DNA of 52,980 bases, from contig NZ_BNCG01000013.1 of assembly GCF_014656355.1 (NCBI RefSeq), positions 58,224 through 111,203 of the forward strand, given 5' to 3'. The position numbers were made by a program, and so were the translations under genes. The notes under the pieces are model-generated. The model was given only the letters and a program-made list of their open reading frames with translations, was not told the origin of the DNA and did not search any database. Below are positions 1 through 8,277 of the stretch, piece after piece. This DNA comes from Camelimonas fluminis (lineage in GTDB: Bacteria; Pseudomonadota; Alphaproteobacteria; Rhizobiales; Beijerinckiaceae). Each line of letters begins with the position of its first letter. Position 1 is the first letter of the stretch.

Positions 1-10
1 AATGTCCGTT

Positions 11-42
11 CCGGAGCGCCCGCCTTGGCGGAAGCGCTCCGG
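11..42 (-). terminator. Hairpin after the first SDR gene
   Basis: A 9-bp perfect inverted repeat (CCGGAGCGC / GCGCTCCGG) lies 13 bases past the stop codon of the SDR gene. There is no T-tract on the minus strand, so it may be a transcript-end stem rather than a full intrinsic terminator. Confidence 0.35.
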
Positions 43-55
43 AAACCGGCAAGGC

Positions 56-820
56 TCAGCGCGGGGCCATGCGAATGGCACCGTCGAGGCGGATGGTCTC
101 GCCGTTGAGCATCGGGTTCTCGATGATGTGCGAGGCCAGCAGGGCGAACTCCTGCGGCGTGCCCAGACGCTGCGGGAACGGCACGCTGGCGCCCAGCGAC
201 TGGCGCACCGGCTCCGGCAGGCGGCCGAGCAGCGGCGTGTCGAAGATGCCGGGCGCGATGGTGTTGACGCGGATGCCGCGGTTGGCCAGGTCGCGTGCGG
301 CGACAATGGTCATGCCAATGATGCCGGCCTTGGCCGAAGCGTACGGGATCTGGCCGATCTGGCCCTCATAGCCAGCCACCGAAGCGGTGTTGATCACCAC
401 GCCGCGCTCTTCGCCCACCGGATCATTCTTCGCCATGGCGGCGGCGGCCAGACGCAGCACATTGAACGTGCCGATCAGATTGATGCGCACCACCATTTCA
501 TAATGATCGAGCGCGCCAGGATTGCCGGCCTTGTCGAGAATGCGCAGGGCGCCGCCGCGACCGGCGCAGTGCACCACCGCGCGCAGGTTGTTGTTGGCGT
601 TGGCGAGATCGACCGCCGCCTGCATGTCGGCTTCGCTGGTGACGTCGCCGGCCGCGAACTGCGCCTTGGGGCCCAGTTCCTTCGCCGTGTTGGCGCCATC
701 GGAGGTCGGCAGGTCAACGATGACGACGTTGGCGCCGCCGGCGATCAGCTTCTCCGCAGTGGCGCGGCCGAGACCGGACGCGCCGCCGGTGACGAGGGCG
801 GTAATGCCTTCAAGCTTCAT
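56..820 (-). CDS. SDR-family NAD-dependent dehydrogenase, type II 3-hydroxyacyl-CoA dehydrogenase-like
   Basis: This 254-residue classical short-chain dehydrogenase has the cofactor motif TGGASGLG (residues 11-18), D36 at the end of beta-2 (favouring NAD over NADP), and the catalytic residues N114, S147, Y160 and K164. The C-terminal substrate region (PFPQRLGTPQEFA) resembles the HSD17B10/2-methyl-3-hydroxybutyryl-CoA dehydrogenase group, which oxidises 3-hydroxyacyl-CoA in fatty acid and isoleucine breakdown; this assignment is by overall resemblance. The ATG start is preceded by CAGGAG at good spacing. A second SDR lies upstream on the same strand about 220 bases away. The enzyme should be cytosolic. 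SDR family membership is certain; the substrate is inferred. Confidence 0.9.
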   Translation of the reverse strand: MKLEGITALVTGGASGLGRATAEKLIAGGANVVIVDLPTSDGANTAKELGPKAQFAAGDVTSEADMQAAVDLANANNNLRAVVHCAGRGGALRILDKAGNPGALDHYEMVVRINLIGTFNVLRLAAAAMAKNDPVGEERGVVINTASVAGYEGQIGQIPYASAKAGIIGMTIVAARDLANRGIRVNTIAPGIFDTPLLGRLPEPVRQSLGASVPFPQRLGTPQEFALLASHIIENPMLNGETIRLDGAIRMAPR

Positions 821-1043
821 GGAAAACTACTCCTGTCGAATGTGATGGCGGCCGGCGCGATGCGTCCGCATGAAAACTGTCTTTCGCCACACCTGTTAGC
901 GCATCTGACGGCGCTTGCCAGCGCCCTGGAGGAAATTCGGTCAACCTCAACCGGAATTTCACCCGACGACGCGGGCCGCCATGCGCCGCCTGAGTGGGTC
1001 CTTTACCGCTTGCGCGGAGCACTTGCGGCCTGCGTGGCGCAGT

Positions 1044-1853
1044 TCACCGCTTGCGCGGGCCTGGCCCCGTGAGTCGCGAACCGGCGTCGTAAGGGACGAT
1101 TTCGCCGGTCATGAACCGCGAGCCCGGCCCCGCCAGGAACACGGCGGCTTCCGCGACGTCGTCAGGGGTCGGGGCGGCGTTGAGCGGCGTGGTCTGCTTC
1201 ACCGACTCACGCAGCTTGTCGGCGGCGTCCTGACCGGTGCCTTTCACGAACCAGGGCGTGTCCATATAGCCCGGGCACAGGGCGTTGACGCGGATCAACG
1301 GCGCGAGCGCGCGCGCCAGCGACAGGGTAATGCCGTTGAGCGCCGCCTTCGAGCCGACATAAGCGATGGAAGAGCCGATGCCGGAAATGCCGGCGATGGA
1401 CGACACGTTCACCACCGAGGCGGGAATGCCCCAGGCGTTGGCCCCGGCCTCCAGCAGGCTGCGTGCGGCGCGAACCATCTGGAACGGGCCAACCGTGTTG
1501 ACGCCATAGATGCGATGAAAATCCTCAGCCGAAAGCTGGTCGAGCGCGCCATGCGGCACATGCATGGTCGTGCCCGCGTTATTGACCAGGGCGTGGATTG
1601 CGCCCCAGTCAGCAGCCGCGGCGACGATGCGACGGCAGTCCCCGTCGCTGGAAACATCGCCCTGCACCACGCGCACGTCGCGGGCGCCGGCGGCGCGGCA
1701 GGCCTCGGCCGTCGCCTCGCAGGCCTCCTTGCTGGACGAATAATTGAGCGCCAGACGCAATACGCCGGCGCGGGCAAGGCCAATGGCCGTCGCCGCGCCA
1801 AGCCCCGTGGCCGCGCCCGTGACAATAACGTTCATATCGCTGAAATCAGCCAT
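1044..1853 (-). CDS. SDR-family oxidoreductase
   Basis: This 269-residue short-chain dehydrogenase has TGAATGLG (12-19), NNAG (91-94), N119, S152, Y165 and K169, so the full catalytic tetrad is present. The chosen ATG lies 20 codons inside the longest frame because GGGAGGAAAC stands directly before it and residues 7 onward begin the Rossmann strand. The C-terminal PGYMDTPWF segment is typical of 3-oxoacyl-ACP reductase-like SDRs, but no substrate can be read from the sequence. It is not closely similar to the neighbouring SDR, so the two are probably not a recent duplication. Confidence 0.88.
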   Translation of the reverse strand: MADFSDMNVIVTGAATGLGAATAIGLARAGVLRLALNYSSSKEACEATAEACRAAGARDVRVVQGDVSSDGDCRRIVAAAADWGAIHALVNNAGTTMHVPHGALDQLSAEDFHRIYGVNTVGPFQMVRAARSLLEAGANAWGIPASVVNVSSIAGISGIGSSIAYVGSKAALNGITLSLARALAPLIRVNALCPGYMDTPWFVKGTGQDAADKLRESVKQTTPLNAAPTPDDVAEAAVFLAGPGSRFMTGEIVPYDAGSRLTGPGPRKR

Positions 1854-2259
1854 GTTTCCTCCCGGCGCGTCTGTTTTTTCATGATCTGCGCGGCGTCCGG
1901 CAGACCATGACATTTGTTACTGAACCATGTGTTGCTGACAGCGGTTGTAGAGCAAATGCGGCGAATTTGAACGGCTTTTTGCGCCCGGCAGCCCCGCGCC
2001 CCGCCACGTGCGGCGCGACACGCCGCAAAGCACAAAAATTCCCATGATGATGGGAACCATTGGAAGCGGGCCAACGTTACCACGCCAGACAACGGCGAGC
2101 CGCCTGATCGTCCGGTCAACCGCCCCGCCCCATATGAAAACAGCACGCACCCGCCGGCACGATCGCGCCGGAATGATCTGGCGCGGCCAGAGGCCAGCCA
2201 GACAAGGGCGCGCAACTTCAGAAAGCCCGGCGCGGCAGCGGCGGGGTCAGAGGCGCATC
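1854..2259. other. Intergenic region with no confident gene
   Basis: About 400 bases upstream of the second SDR. It probably holds that gene's promoter on the minus strand. A 77-codon GTG-initiated minus-strand frame (1917-2150) with one hydrophobic stretch was seen, but it has no ribosome binding site and is not called. Confidence 0.4.
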
Positions 2260-2442
2260 ATGACATATGATATCGGTCACCAGGTTTCCGCCGCCCAGGC
2301 AAAAGGGGGCCACGCCGGAGCGATCCCGGTTCAGGAAACTGGCCATGAAGGCAGCGTGCGCGCCGCGGTCGTGGCTCTCGTGCTGGTCGTGGTGTCCGCC
2401 CTCGCGATTTTCCCGTTTATCCTGCCCAGCGTTCCGGTCTGA
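2260..2442 (+). CDS. Small single-pass membrane protein, function unknown
   Basis: A 60-residue frame with a polar N-terminal half (residues 1-32) and one strong hydrophobic helix near residues 34-57 (AVVALVLVVVSALAIFPFIL), ending VPV. The ATG is preceded by AGAGGCG at short spacing, a weak ribosome site. A hairpin followed by TTTT lies about 130 bases downstream on the same strand. No family was recognised. The compact layout suggests a real small gene, but only comparison with relatives would settle it. Confidence 0.42.
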   Translation: MTYDIGHQVSAAQAKGGHAGAIPVQETGHEGSVRAAVVALVLVVVSALAIFPFILPSVPV

Positions 2443-2464
2443 TACGCGTCAGGCATTCCCCGTA

Positions 2465-2525
2465 GGCGCAAATGCGCCTGCGACCTGCAAGCCCGGATCT
2501 GCGTGACGCATGTTCTTGCCGGACA
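2465..2525 (+). repeat. Intergenic repeat copy 1 (GCGCCTGCGACCTGCAA family)
   Basis: Contains the 17-base core GCGCCTGCGACCTGCAA, which recurs exactly in the yacG-maf gap (copy 2), plus a partly conserved right half around GCATGTTCTTGCCGG. Copies 1 and 2 flank yacG on both sides; a diverged copy lies near 41340-41465. Confidence 0.5.
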
Positions 2526-2568
2526 TGCCGCGCGCCGCCAGAAACCCGGAAAACCGCTTCGCTCGCCC

Positions 2569-2595
2569 CCCAATGAGCCAAGCTCATTGGGTTTT
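2569..2595 (+). terminator. Rho-independent terminator candidate
   Basis: Perfect 10-bp stem CCCAATGAGC / GCTCATTGGG with loop CAA, followed by TTTT on the + strand. It points as if it ends the small membrane-protein transcript, just before the convergent stop of yacG. Confidence 0.5.
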
Positions 2596-2600
2596 GGGCG

Positions 2601-2849
2601 TCAGTCCTCCGCCTCGTCATCCATAACCGGACGGCCAGGAATGGCGTAAGACCCCGTGAGCCAGCGGTTGAGATCGACATCCGCGCAACGCGCCGAACAG
2701 AATGGATCGTGCGCAGCGCTGGTGGGCTTGCCGCAGACCGGGCAGGCCACAACGCGCGCGGCCTTGCCCGTTGCCGGACCACCAGCGCGTTTGCCGGCCG
2801 CACCCCCAGCCTGGGGCTGGTTGTCCTGCTTCAAACTGTTGTCATTCAT
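2601..2849 (-). CDS. yacG: DNA gyrase inhibitor YacG
   Basis: This 82-residue protein carries the YacG zinc finger, with the four cysteines C36, C39, C51 and C55 in the pattern CPVCGK...PFCSARC, followed by the family-typical [14 protein letters not shown]. YacG binds the GyrB C-terminal region and inhibits gyrase DNA binding. An N-terminal Gly/Ala/Lys-rich tail of about 30 residues is longer than in the Escherichia coli protein. The ATG at 2849 is chosen over an in-frame TTG at 2864 because GGGAG sits eight bases before it. Linkage to maf on the same strand is common in alphaproteobacteria and supports the call. Confidence 0.93.
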   Translation of the reverse strand: MNDNSLKQDNQPQAGGAAGKRAGGPATGKAARVVACPVCGKPTSAAHDPFCSARCADVDLNRWLTGSYAIPGRPVMDDEAED

Positions 2850-2885
2850 ATCGCAGTCTCCCAAGACCCTTCATGCGCCTTCATG

Positions 2886-2962
2886 CGCGATCGCGAAGAT
2901 GCTGACGCGCCTGCGACCTGCAAAAAGCACGCATCAGCGCGGCGCATGTCCTGACCGAAAAA
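2886..2962 (+). repeat. Intergenic repeat copy 2 in the yacG-maf gap
   Basis: Shares GCGCCTGCGACCTGCAA exactly with copy 1 and continues AAAAGC, a continuation also seen in copy 3. Its left part (TCGCGAAGATGCTG) matches copy 3 near 41351. It accounts for much of the 177-base yacG-maf gap. Confidence 0.5.
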
Positions 2963-3026
2963 TGCCTTGCGTCGCCGGGCCTTGTCCGCTTCACCAATAC
3001 CGGTCGGGCACAGACCGGGTCTGGCC

Positions 3027-3659
3027 TCAGCCCGCCGACCAGCTGGCGCGCACGGGATAGCCTTCGCCGGCCAGCAGGTTGACTGTTTCATATAGTGGCA
3101 GACCGACCACCGCGGTATAGGAGCCGACCAGCTTGACCACGAAGCTGCCGGCAAGGCCCTGGATGGCGTAACCGCCGGCCTTTCCGCGCCATTCGCCAGA
3201 GGCGAGATAGGCCGCCAGATCCTCGCGCGCCAGATTCTTGAAGCGCACCCGCGTTTCAACGATGCGGTCGCGCTCGCCGCCACGCGGCGAAATCAGGCAA
3301 ACCGACGTGTAAACCCGGTGCGTGCGCCCCGAAAGCAGGCGCAGGCAGGCGTCCGCCTCCTCCACCAGCTCCGTCTTCGGCAGAATGCGACGGCCGACCG
3401 AAACCACCGTGTCGGCCGCCAGCACATAAGAATCCGCCTGGGCGTCGGTTTCCCTGAGCAGCCGCTCCGCCTCGCGCGCCTTTTCACGCGCCATGCGCCG
3501 GGCGTAGTCGCGCGGCTTTTCCGCCTTCTGCGGCGTCTCGTCGATATCAGCCGGCAACAGGGCCGCGGGCTGGACGCCCGCCTGCTCCAGCAGGGCGAGC
3601 CGGCGCGGCGAAGCCGACGCGAGAACCAGGCGCAAGGCCGGCGAAGTTCCTGCCGTCAT
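3027..3659 (-). CDS. maf: Maf family nucleoside-triphosphate pyrophosphatase
   Basis: 210 residues, the usual Maf length. The N-terminus [10 protein letters not shown] (11-20) is the signature phosphate-binding motif, and the central AADTVV and TRV-type motifs of the family follow. Maf proteins hydrolyse non-canonical or modified nucleotides such as dTTP/UTP or m7GTP to monophosphates and limit their incorporation. The sub-type (YhdE or YceF-like) cannot be fixed here. The C-terminal part [13 protein letters not shown] is intact. It lies upstream of yacG, probably in one transcription unit despite a 177-base repeat-bearing gap. Confidence 0.93.
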   Translation of the reverse strand: MTAGTSPALRLVLASASPRRLALLEQAGVQPAALLPADIDETPQKAEKPRDYARRMAREKAREAERLLRETDAQADSYVLAADTVVSVGRRILPKTELVEEADACLRLLSGRTHRVYTSVCLISPRGGERDRIVETRVRFKNLAREDLAAYLASGEWRGKAGGYAIQGLAGSFVVKLVGSYTAVVGLPLYETVNLLAGEGYPVRASWSAG

Positions 3660-3710
3660 TCAATCAGTCTCCGGCGATCAGATCAGTACGGAAGAAAACC
3701 GGGAGCCGGC

Positions 3711-4577
3711 TCAGGCCCGGTCATCGGCGGGCGGCGACGCGGCGGCCGCTTCCACGGGCGTCGATGCCGACGCCGCCACAGTCACGGGCGGCTGCCGCTG
3801 GAGATTGCGCCGGTACGACAGCACCCCCACCGGAATCAACGCCAGATAGGCGATGGTGATCACCGACAGCACCTCGAAGGTGTAGCTGGCCAGCAGGCCG
3901 ACCACGAGCACGCAGGCGACGAACAGCGGCAACACCCACTCGCGCGGAATGCGCTGGCCGAGGGTTTTTCCCGACCACGTGGGCGTCTTCGACACCATCA
4001 GGAAGGCGATGACCAGCATGAAGACGGCGATCAGCCCGGCGAAATTGCGCGTCGGCAGGCCCAGAAGATGGAAGTAAACCGGCAGCAGGGCGCACAGGGC
4101 GCCAGCCGGGGCCGGCATGCCGACGAAATAGTTCTTCATCCATTCCGGACGCGACGGGTCATCCAGCATCACGTTGAAACGGGCGAGCCGCAGCGCGGCG
4201 GCCACCGCGTAGACCAGGGCCACGATCCAGCCAACCGAACGCAGGCCGTCGAGCGTGAAGGTGTACATCAACAAGGCTGGAGCGACGCCGAAATTGACGA
4301 AGTCAGCCAGCGAATCCAGCTCGGCGCCAAAGCGCGACGTGCCTTTCAGCAGCCGGGCCACCCGCCCGTCGACGCCATCAAGGATCGCGGCGGCGAGGAT
4401 GGCGACGACCGCCAGCTCCAGCTTGCCCTCGATCCCAAGGCGGATGGCGCTGAGGCCAAGACACAACGCCACCAGGGTGATGACGTTGGGAACCAGGACG
4501 CGCAATGGCACCGATTTCAGGCCGCGACGTCTTGGCTCGCCATTGTCAGGCGGGAAAGGTGGAAACAGATCGGCCAT
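3711..4577 (-). CDS. pssA: CDP-diacylglycerol--serine O-phosphatidyltransferase
   Basis: 288 residues with the CDP-alcohol phosphotransferase motif D-G-x2-A-R-x8-G-x3-D-x3-D: D70, G71, A74, R75, G84, D88 and D92 are all present, with D67 just before. About six to eight hydrophobic helices follow, so it is an integral inner-membrane enzyme. It makes phosphatidylserine from CDP-diacylglycerol and serine, the substrate of the decarboxylase encoded 16 bases upstream on the same strand. Together they form the psd-pssA phosphatidylethanolamine operon. The polar Ala/Pro-rich C-terminal tail is probably cytosolic. Confidence 0.95.
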   Translation of the reverse strand: MADLFPPFPPDNGEPRRRGLKSVPLRVLVPNVITLVALCLGLSAIRLGIEGKLELAVVAILAAAILDGVDGRVARLLKGTSRFGAELDSLADFVNFGVAPALLMYTFTLDGLRSVGWIVALVYAVAAALRLARFNVMLDDPSRPEWMKNYFVGMPAPAGALCALLPVYFHLLGLPTRNFAGLIAVFMLVIAFLMVSKTPTWSGKTLGQRIPREWVLPLFVACVLVVGLLASYTFEVLSVITIAYLALIPVGVLSYRRNLQRQPPVTVAASASTPVEAAAASPPADDRA

Positions 4578-4593
4578 CGCGCGCCCTCCAGGT

Positions 4594-5292
4594 TCAGGCG
4601 CTGACGAAAGTGCGGCGCGGGCCGCCGGCGCGCAGGTCAGCCAGCACGGTCTCGCCGGCGACGGCGCGCTGGTTCAGGCCAACCAGCGGCGTGACGCTGA
4701 TGGGCAGGAACACGTCGACGCGCGAGCCGAAGCGGATCAGGCCATAGCGCTGGCCGGTGGTCAGGGCGTCGCCCTCCTGGACGAATCCGACGATGCGGCG
4801 GGCGATCAGGCCCGCGATCTGCACCACGCCGACCGGGCCGCGCGGGGTTTCGATGACCATGGCGCTGCGCTCGTTGTCCTCGCTGGCCTTGTCCAGATCA
4901 GCGTTGAGGAACAGGCCCGGCGTATAGGCGATGCGCCGCACCTGACCGGCGACAGGGGCGCGGTTCACGTGCACGTCGAACACGTTCATGAATACGGAAA
5001 TGCGCAGCATCGGCTCGGTTCCCAGCGCCAGCTCCGGCGGCGGAACCACCTCGACAATGCTGCTGACGCGGCCGTCCGCCGGGGAAATCACCAGGCCTTC
5101 GTCCTGGGGCGTGACGCGCACCGGATCGCGGAAGAAATAGCAGATCCACAGGGTGATGAGCGCGCCGATCCAGCCCAGCGGCTCCCACAGCCAACCCAGC
5201 AGCAATGACGCCACGACCCCGATGGCGATAAACGGGTACCCCTCCTTGTGGATCGGAACCAGCGTTTCACGGACCGAGTTGTAGATCGACAT
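4594..5292 (-). CDS. psd: Phosphatidylserine decarboxylase proenzyme, short type
   Basis: 232 residues, the length of the short (archaeal-type) Psd. Recognisable motifs are FRDP (54-57), SPADG (70-74), the DVHVNRAP block and the self-cleavage site FGS at 188-190, where S190 should become the pyruvoyl group. Two hydrophobic helices near residues 20-52 anchor it to the inner membrane. It converts phosphatidylserine to phosphatidylethanolamine. The ATG at 5292 is preferred to an upstream in-frame start because AGGGAG lies before it and the family begins near this point. It is the first gene of the operon with pssA. Confidence 0.95.
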   Translation of the reverse strand: MSIYNSVRETLVPIHKEGYPFIAIGVVASLLLGWLWEPLGWIGALITLWICYFFRDPVRVTPQDEGLVISPADGRVSSIVEVVPPPELALGTEPMLRISVFMNVFDVHVNRAPVAGQVRRIAYTPGLFLNADLDKASEDNERSAMVIETPRGPVGVVQIAGLIARRIVGFVQEGDALTTGQRYGLIRFGSRVDVFLPISVTPLVGLNQRAVAGETVLADLRAGGPRRTFVSA

Positions 5293-5439
5293 TCGCGCTC
5301 CCTGAGCATCCCCGGCGAAACGACCCCGCTTCCCGGATGACAATGCGTAGAACCAGAACCCCTGGCGTTAAAACAGCCCCGGGCCTTTAAACAACCTTGG
5401 GCGACAATACGGTTTGCTCAAATACAGCCGGAACTGGCC

Positions 5440-5507
5440 GCTCCAGGTTTCCCTGTCTTGAGCGAATTCTGATCGACCAGACACGCCCGTCTGGCTGGAA
5501 AGCGCTC
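5440..5507 (-). repeat. Dispersed intergenic repeat, copy A
   Basis: About 68 bases with the central GAATTCTGATCGACCAGAC and the small hairpin CCAGAC-N6-GTCTGG, bounded by GCTCCAG and AGCGCTC. A second copy with the same borders lies at 25590-25656. It resembles the short intergenic repeats common in Hyphomicrobiales genomes. Confidence 0.75.
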
Positions 5508-5537
5508 AGGCGACCGCGCTGACCTGTCCAGACATGA

Positions 5538-5578
5538 ACGTGATCCCCGAAAACCCGGCGGGCTTTCGGGGATCACGT
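5538..5578. repeat. 15-bp perfect inverted repeat
   Basis: ACGTGATCCCCGAAA (5538-5552) pairs perfectly with TTTCGGGGATCACGT (5564-5578) around an 11-base loop that itself contains CCCG/CGGG. There is no T-tract. It may be the stem of the transcript end of the downstream-reading exporter gene or a protein-binding palindrome. Confidence 0.7.
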
Positions 5579-5820
5579 CGAAGATGCAGCTACGCCGGCC
5601 CGACCGGATGGCGACCGCCCGCCCCATTGAGCTGACAGCGATCCGCCAGGGTCACCAGGCGCCTTCACATGCGCCATGTGTGGAACGGCCACGCATCGCC
5701 CCTTCACTGTAACACAACGGGCCAGCTGTGAACGCGGCAATTCTGACGCAAGGAGATTTTCAGATGGCGCCGGGACGGCTTCACACAGCCAATTGCACAG
5801 GTCGCCCCCGGCCGCGCGCT

Positions 5821-7743
5821 TCAGCCGGCGGCCTTGGCCCCCGCGGCCATTTCCTCCTCGCCGGTTTCTTTCAGCGTCTGCAGGGCCTGTTCGGCGCGGC
5901 GCTGGCGATTCCACAGGCCGGCGTAAACCCCGCCCGCCGCCAGCAGCGCCTCGTGGGTCCCGCGCTCCACCACCTCCCCCTGGTCCATCACCATGATTTC
6001 GTCGGCGTTGACGATGGTCGACAGGCGATGGGCGATGACCAGCGTGGTTCGCCCACGGCTCACCGCCGCCAGCGCGTCCTGGATCTCGCGCTCCGTGAAG
6101 CTGTCAAGGGCCGAGGTCGCCTCGTCCAGCACCAGGATCGGCGGCGCCTTCAGAATGGTGCGGGCGATGGCGACGCGCTGCTTCTCACCGCCGGAGAGCT
6201 TCAGGCCGCGCTCACCCACCAGCGTGTCGTAGCCAGCCGGCATGGCCGCCACCACCGGCGCAAGCTGGGCGAGGCGCGCCGCCTCCCTCACCTCGTCGTC
6301 GCTCGCATCCCAGCGGCCATAGCGGATGTTGTAGGCGATGGTGTCGTTAAACAGCACGGTGTCCTGCGGCACCATGCCGATGGCGGCGCGCAGGCTGTCC
6401 TGGGTCACCCTGGAAATGTCCTGACCGTCGATGAGAATGCGGCCGGAGGACGGTTCATAGAAACGGAACAGCAGCCGCGACAAGGTGGATTTACCGGCGC
6501 CGGAAGCGCCGACGATGGCCAGGGTGCGCCCGGCCGGAGCCTCGAAACTGACGCCTTTCAGGATCTGCCGGTCGGGATGATAGGCGAAGCGCACGTCCTC
6601 GAAGCGCACGGCGCCCCCGGTCACGGCCAGCGGCTTCGCATCCGGCGCGTCGCGGATTTCCGGCGCCTGATCGAGCACGGCGAACATCTGGCCAATGTCG
6701 AGCAGCGACTGCTTCACCTCGCGGTAGATCATGCCCATGAAGTTTAGCGGAATCGACAGCTGGATCAGCATGGCGTTGATCATGACGAAACCGCCGACCG
6801 TGGTCCTGCCGGCGCGGATGTCATGCACGGCCAGCGCCATGGCGGCGGTGAGGCCGAGCGTGAAGATAACCACCTGGCCGGCGTTCAGCACCGCCAGCGA
6901 CACGTAGCTCTGCACGGAGTTGCGCTCGTAGCGGGCCATGGATTCGTCGTAGCGCTTCGCCTCGCGGGCCTCGGCGCCGAAATATTTCACCGTCTCGAAG
7001 TTGAGCAGCGCATCGACGGCGCGGGTCTGCACCAGATTGTCGCTCTCGTTGATGCGCTTGCGGATGGCGATGCGCCAGTTGGTGGCGAAAAAGGTATAGA
7101 GAATATAGCTCGTCACCATCACGACGACGATCAGGGCATACCGCCAGTCGAACTCCAGCGTCAGCACCGCCAGCACCAGGCCGAACTCGACGATGGTGGG
7201 CAGCAGTTGCAGCACGAACAGGCGCGACAGCTCCTGCACCCCGGTCCGCCCCCGCTCCAGCACCCGGGTCAGGCCGCCCATGCGGCGCTCCAGATGGAAG
7301 CGCAGCGACAGCTGGTTCATGTGGGTGAAGGTGTCGCGGGCCAGGCGCCGCACCGCCGCCATGGTCACGGTGGCGAAAATGGCGTCGCGCATCTGGGTGA
7401 GCACCGCGATGGCGATGCGGGTCAGCCCATAAAGCAGGGTCAGGACCAGAGGCGCCTGCCACAGCCACGCGAGGCTGGAGCCGGCCGCCAGCGGCTGGTC
7501 GCCGGCTAGCGCGTCGGTAGCCCATTTGTAGGCATAGGGCATGCCGACGGTGACCAGCTTGGCCGCCAGGATGAGCACCGTCGAGACATAGATGCGCAGG
7601 CGCAGGTCGCCGCGATCGGCCGGCGGCCAGACATAAGGCGCGAGCCGGCGGGCGGCGCCAAGCAGGCCGCCGTTGTCGCCGGACGATGCGGAGGAATCTG
7701 GCGCGGGCAGCGCGCCGGCATTACGCCCGAAACCGCGGGACAT
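5821..7743 (-). CDS. ABC exporter, fused permease and ATPase, Atm1/ABCB7 type
   Basis: A 640-residue half-transporter. The membrane domain (about residues 50-345) has six predicted helices and the NFETVKYFGAE segment (248-258) characteristic of the Atm1/HMT1/ABCB7 group. The ATPase domain has Walker A GASGAGKST (412-420), signature LSGGE (516-520), Walker B LVLDE (537-541) and the switch H572. Family members export glutathione-linked compounds connected with iron-sulfur or heavy-metal handling; this role is inferred from the family. It should act as an inner-membrane homodimer. GGAAGG precedes the ATG. It appears to be monocistronic. Confidence 0.92.
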   Translation of the reverse strand: MSRGFGRNAGALPAPDSSASSGDNGGLLGAARRLAPYVWPPADRGDLRLRIYVSTVLILAAKLVTVGMPYAYKWATDALAGDQPLAAGSSLAWLWQAPLVLTLLYGLTRIAIAVLTQMRDAIFATVTMAAVRRLARDTFTHMNQLSLRFHLERRMGGLTRVLERGRTGVQELSRLFVLQLLPTIVEFGLVLAVLTLEFDWRYALIVVVMVTSYILYTFFATNWRIAIRKRINESDNLVQTRAVDALLNFETVKYFGAEAREAKRYDESMARYERNSVQSYVSLAVLNAGQVVIFTLGLTAAMALAVHDIRAGRTTVGGFVMINAMLIQLSIPLNFMGMIYREVKQSLLDIGQMFAVLDQAPEIRDAPDAKPLAVTGGAVRFEDVRFAYHPDRQILKGVSFEAPAGRTLAIVGASGAGKSTLSRLLFRFYEPSSGRILIDGQDISRVTQDSLRAAIGMVPQDTVLFNDTIAYNIRYGRWDASDDEVREAARLAQLAPVVAAMPAGYDTLVGERGLKLSGGEKQRVAIARTILKAPPILVLDEATSALDSFTEREIQDALAAVSRGRTTLVIAHRLSTIVNADEIMVMDQGEVVERGTHEALLAAGGVYAGLWNRQRRAEQALQTLKETGEEEMAAGAKAAG

Positions 7744-8277
7744 CCAAAACCTTCCAACCGAATGTCGCCGCTGGCGGCGGAGGCATTCATTCGCTCCAGT
7801 CGCCTGACCGCTGCCGGTGAACCCGGTTCGTCAGTAGCGACCGATCGCTTTGATCGGGCCCACTCCATTCGCGGAAAGCGGACCCCACTTTTCCCGAAAG
7901 CGCCCTGGCGGCAGCCTTACGCCATCGCGACGACCGGCGCAAAATCCTGTCAAACTGAATCGGGATCTTGCCCTATCGCACTGGACTGGCGGCTTTTTCG
8001 CCAGAAAACGTCCAGGCGATGACAAACGCGCCGGCGACCATCGCGGCGCCAGGATGATGATGGCCCCTGTCATATGCAAGCGCTGATTGTCGGCGCGTGC
8101 AGGCGAAGTCGCGCCGGGGATCGTCGCCGGGAACCGTCCCTGTCAGCCGGGACAAGCCAAGCGCGCCCGATCGATGGACAAACTGAATCAGAATTCCGCG
8201 CTATCCCGCTGTTTTATGGCCGGTTTCAAACGTGGCGACCAGGCTTCGCCAGGTTGCCGCCTTGCTGGCTGATCCGG
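7744..8277. other. Intergenic region, no supported gene
   Basis: About 530 bases between the exporter and the LysM gene. Only short overlapping frames with poor coding character were seen; one (7973-8155, minus) ends in a hydrophobic stretch but needs a frameshift to look like a membrane peptide. It probably holds the exporter promoter. Confidence 0.4.

Larger units (their letters stand above)
5293..5820. other. Gene-free region with a dispersed repeat and a long palindrome
   Basis: About 530 bases between psd and the exporter gene. It contains a 68-base dispersed repeat (5440-5507) and a 15-bp perfect inverted repeat (5538-5578), both listed separately. No coding frame was supported. Confidence 0.6.

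Noticed and set aside
1917-2150. 77-codon minus-strand frame with a hydrophobic stretch
   Set aside because: GTG start without a ribosome site, lying in the promoter region of an SDR gene; no family.
7973-8155. Small hydrophobic frame upstream of the exporter gene
   Set aside because: A plausible membrane peptide appears only if a frameshift is assumed; without relatives this is speculation.
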